A DNA stretch of 64,000 bases from Neorhizobium galegae (GTDB taxonomy: Bacteria; Pseudomonadota; Alphaproteobacteria; Rhizobiales; Rhizobiaceae), in NCBI RefSeq assembly GCF_017877135.1, contig NZ_JAGIPH010000001.1:496001-560000 (forward strand), given 5' to 3'. The notes beneath the pieces were generated by a model. That model made no database searches and was not told the DNA's origin. It was given only the letters and a program-made list of their open reading frames with translations. The stretch's first letter is position 1, and each line of letters opens with the position of its first letter. Position numbers and translations under genes: made by a program. Positions 61,572 through 64,000 of this stretch are shown here, one piece after another.

Positions 61572-62335
61572 CAGGCGGCCCTCGCCTCTTCGATGAAACG
61601 GCCCTTGTCGAGGATGAGCGTGCGGCGGGCATAGAGGGCGGCCTGCGGATCATGCGTCACCATCACGATGGTCTTCTTCATCTCGCTGTTGAGGAAGCGC
61701 AGCATGTCGAGCACCGCATCGGCCGAGGCGCGGTCAAGATCGCCGGTCGGCTCGTCGCAGAGCAGAAGCGGCGGATCAGACACGATGGCGCGCGCAATGC
61801 CGACGCGTTGCTGCTGGCCACCGGACATCATGCCCGGTCGATGGTTTTCCCGCCCGGCAAGGCCGACGAGATCAAGCACCCTCTCAACCCGTGCCCGCCG
61901 CTCCCGGCGCGACAGCGGCTTCAGGAGGAGCGGCAGCTCGACGTTTTCCGCCGCGCTCAGCATCGGCAGAAGATTGTAGAACTGGAAGACGATGCCCATG
62001 TGGTGCGCCCGCCAGGCCGCCCGCGCGCCCTCCCCCATCTGGTCCAGACGGCTGTTGCCGATGCGCAAGACACCGCCATCCGGCCGGTCGATGCCGGCGA
62101 GCAGATTGAGAAGGGTCGACTTGCCGGACCCGGACGGCCCCATGATGGCGACGAAATCACCTTCCGCTATGGCAAGGTCGAGGCCGGCAAAGATCGGGAT
62201 CGCCTGCTGGCCGATCCGATAGGCCTTCCGCAGGTTTTCCAGCGCAATGTAGGGCGCGTCCGGCAGCGGTTCCGGCAGCGATTCCGGTACTGGCGACGCG
62301 GGTAAGAGGGTATCGATGGTGTCCGGTTGGCTCAT
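61571..62335 (-). CDS. ABC transporter ATP-binding protein (LolD/MacB type)
   Basis: A 254-residue ATPase with Walker A G66-P-S-G-S-G-K-S, signature M170-S-G-G-Q-Q-Q-R and Walker B L-L-C-D194-E-P-T-G-D-L-D, the LolD/MacB group ending. It has an extra Pro-rich N-terminal tail (about 1-28). It overlaps the adaptor gene by 4 bases. Confidence 0.92.
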   Translation of the reverse strand: MSQPDTIDTLLPASPVPESLPEPLPDAPYIALENLRKAYRIGQQAIPIFAGLDLAIAEGDFVAIMGPSGSGKSTLLNLLAGIDRPDGGVLRIGNSRLDQMGEGARAAWRAHHMGIVFQFYNLLPMLSAAENVELPLLLKPLSRRERRARVERVLDLVGLAGRENHRPGMMSGGQQQRVGIARAIVSDPPLLLCDEPTGDLDRASADAVLDMLRFLNSEMKKTIVMVTHDPQAALYARRTLILDKGRFIEEARAA

Positions 62336-63411
62336 GGCAGTCGGTCTCCGGTGTCGTTGAGGAAAAGGCGGATGCGCGCGGCCATGTTCGGCCGGATGCC
62401 CGCGGGCGGATTGGAGAGGGAGAGGCGCAGCGACAGCGTGCCCTTCTCCGCCGAGGCGACGGGGGAAAGCCGGCGGACGGTGACGGCAAACGGCCGGTCT
62501 GGAAATCCATCCAGCACCGCCTGCCCGGCAAGGCCCGGCACAAGGCCGGCAATCTGGCGTTCGGCCACATCGGCATCGATCACCAGATCCGTCATGTCGG
62601 TGAGTGCAAGAAGGCTCTGGCTTTCGCGCACGCTGTCGGAGCGAGAGAGAACGCTATCGCCGACATGGGCATCGAGCCGGGTGACGGTGCCGGCAAAGGG
62701 CGCGCGCACGGTAAGTGCATCGACCCGTTCCTGCGCGACCCGAATGGCGAGATCCGCGCTGTCGATCGACTGGCGCGCCTGCGCCAGGGCGTTTTCGGCC
62801 TTCAGCATCGCCGTCTGCGCCTCTTCCAGCGCCTGGCGCGTGGCCGCATCGCGCAAGGCAAGATTTTTTGTGCGCGAGAGGGAGGTCGTTGTCTGGGAGA
62901 GATCAAGAGCGGCGGCCTTTGCCTGCAGCTCTGCCTTTTGCCGGTCGAGAAGCGCCTGATCGAGCGTCGAGCGGGCAGTGGCATCGTCCAGCACGACGAG
63001 CACGTCACCGGCCGAGACGAGATCGCCTGTCGCCACCGCGACCCGGACGAGCTGCCCCTCGTATTTGGAAAACACCAGGGTTTTCTGCGGCGCGGTAACG
63101 AAACCGGACCCGGTGATTTCACGCGCGGCAGGCGGCATGGGCGCCACGGCTGCGGGTTTGTCCACCACCGGTGCCGGCGCCGGGACGGGATTGCGCAGGG
63201 GCAGGATAGGCGGCTGGAGGATCAGCACCAGGCCAGCCGCAGCACCGGCAAGCGCCATGGCCAGAGCAGCGAGAGAGAGGCGCCGGCCTGTGCGTGCCGG
63301 CGGCTCGGGTTTTGGTGAAACGGGCTCTTCAAAGAGAGACCGGAGTGCCGCATCGCGCGACACGTCGCGCGGCGGGACAAAGGGGTGCGGACTGCGATTT
63401 GGCGTGTTCAT
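62332..63411 (-). CDS. Periplasmic adaptor protein (HlyD/RND family)
   Basis: A 359-residue membrane-fusion protein. A cytoplasmic N-terminus, a single helix (about 43-66), a biotinyl-lipoyl half-motif (G-Q-L-V-R-V-A-V-A-T-G-D-L-V), a helical hairpin of about 80 residues and a beta-barrel part. It joins the ABC pump to an outer-membrane partner for export. First gene of the four-gene efflux operon. Confidence 0.9.
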   Translation of the reverse strand: MNTPNRSPHPFVPPRDVSRDAALRSLFEEPVSPKPEPPARTGRRLSLAALAMALAGAAAGLVLILQPPILPLRNPVPAPAPVVDKPAAVAPMPPAAREITGSGFVTAPQKTLVFSKYEGQLVRVAVATGDLVSAGDVLVVLDDATARSTLDQALLDRQKAELQAKAAALDLSQTTTSLSRTKNLALRDAATRQALEEAQTAMLKAENALAQARQSIDSADLAIRVAQERVDALTVRAPFAGTVTRLDAHVGDSVLSRSDSVRESQSLLALTDMTDLVIDADVAERQIAGLVPGLAGQAVLDGFPDRPFAVTVRRLSPVASAEKGTLSLRLSLSNPPAGIRPNMAARIRLFLNDTGDRLP

Positions 63412-63469
63412 GCCGCAAGACTGACGGCATGGCAGCCACTGCGCGACCTGAAACGCGATGTGCTGCGTG

Positions 63470-64000
63470 CTAGATCGCGTTCAAGGACGCTCTCTTCGCC
63501 CGCCATTCGAGCGGCGTCGTGTCGGTCACGCGGCGGAATTCGCGGTTAAAATTGGATTTCGTCTGGAAGCCGACGGCAAACATGATCTCGGTCACCGGCC
63601 GGTCGCTCTCCTCCAGAAGCGCACAGGCTTCCGCAATCCGCTGCTCGTTGACATATTGCGAGACATTCTTGCCCGTCGCCCGGTTGATGGCCGCAGAAAT
63701 CTGCCGGGACGGAATGCCGGCCTTGCGTGCCAGCCGGTCGAGACTGAGATCGGCATCGCGATAGACGCGCTTGACGCGCATCAGGCTCTCGATTGCGGCA
63801 AGCGTCTGGCCATCCTCCGGCAGGGCGGCATCCGCCACAGGCTCTGCCTTTTCCACCGGTACGACGGGGGCGCCAGCGCTGGCTGCTGCGACAGAGAGGA
63901 TGGCAAGCAGCGCCAGATTGCCGACGGCCACCACCGGTCGCACATAGGCGCCCTGGGCCATGGCAAAATCGAGAAAGACCAGCGTATCGATGGTGGCGGA
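63470..64000 (-). CDS. AraC-family regulator with membrane-spanning N-terminus, partial
   Basis: The frame runs off the right edge. The visible C-terminus holds the AraC DNA-binding domain: L-S-L-D-R-L-A-R-K-A-G-I-P-S-R-Q-I-S and V-T-E-I-M-F-A-V-G-F-Q-T-K-S-N-F-N-R-E-F. The part before it has a hydrophobic helix (A-V-G-N-L-A-L-L-A-I-L-S-V), so a membrane-sensing AraC type is likely. It precedes the efflux operon on the same strand by 58 bases and probably controls it. Confidence 0.85.
   Translation of the reverse strand, partial: SATIDTLVFLDFAMAQGAYVRPVVAVGNLALLAILSVAAASAGAPVVPVEKAEPVADAALPEDGQTLAAIESLMRVKRVYRDADLSLDRLARKAGIPSRQISAAINRATGKNVSQYVNEQRIAEACALLEESDRPVTEIMFAVGFQTKSNFNREFRRVTDTTPLEWRAKRASLNAI

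Overview
The window is about 64 kb of high-GC chromosomal DNA from an alphaproteobacterium, most likely a member of the Rhizobiaceae (Rhizobium/Agrobacterium/Sinorhizobium-like). This is inferred from gene content: a betI-betB-betA glycine-betaine pathway, an R. etli-type class 3 asparaginase, a ligase-associated DNA-damage exonuclease/ligase pair, a DUF6481 protein downstream of a csp gene, and dispersed palindromic intergenic repeats. I see no rRNA, tRNA, CRISPR array, transposase or phage gene. Coding density is high and most genes are ordinary chromosomal ones.

Layout. 1-7.4 kb: tail of a VOC protein, a PhnA-like protein, a HerA-like ATPase, a YihY/BrkB membrane protein, a DUF2267-like protein, a D-Ala-D-Ala carboxypeptidase with a SPOR domain, and a LysR regulator divergent from a small NADP-binding oxidoreductase. 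7.7-19.3 kb: two tandem L,D-transpeptidases, an atypical SDR, an alpha/beta hydrolase, the ATP-dependent ligase and its MBL exonuclease, an MFS pump with a divergent MarR regulator, a PAS-GAF-GGDEF diguanylate cyclase and a GST. 19.3-29.1 kb: regulators (LysR, DeoR), GST, DUF2087, class 3 asparaginase, DUF3750, quinone oxidoreductase and an EAL-CBS-GGDEF protein. 29.3-34.5 kb: the bet locus, split by a RelE/XRE toxin-antitoxin pair and bordered by a VapBC pair. 34.6-39.2 kb: an ECF sigma factor, a one-helix membrane protein (candidate anti-sigma), a periplasmic metal-sensor-like protein and a DUF1800-DUF1501 pair. 39.4-45.7 kb: ClC antiporter, a TRAP transporter (dctPQM) and a short MprF-like protein. 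46-54.3 kb: sulfate uptake (cysA, cysW, cysT, sbp), an Rrf2 regulator and sulfate activation/reduction (cysH, cysD, cysN). 54.7-64 kb: LacI regulator, a short membrane ORF, a lipoprotein, a ClpP-like secreted protein, the csp region, a MacB-type ABC efflux operon with adaptor, and the end of a membrane-linked AraC regulator.

How genes work together. The sulfate genes form one functional unit: uptake, activation to APS and reduction, with an Rrf2 regulator between the two divergent operons. BetI, BetB and BetA convert choline to glycine betaine under a BetI operator. The ECF sigma gene and the DUF1800 gene share a 13-bp motif plus a downstream CGTT element at similar spacing. This suggests that the sigma factor controls itself and the DUF1800-DUF1501 pair, which is the best candidate here for an undescribed regulatory system.

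Non-coding structure is rich. Two families of palindromic repeats occupy several intergenic gaps. Both full-length family A copies are bracketed by duplicated, copy-specific terminator-like hairpins. Two very short ORFs (24 and 33 codons) with strong ribosome-binding sites were found by reading the gaps directly. Start sites given for many genes are choices based on ribosome-binding sites and family N-termini.
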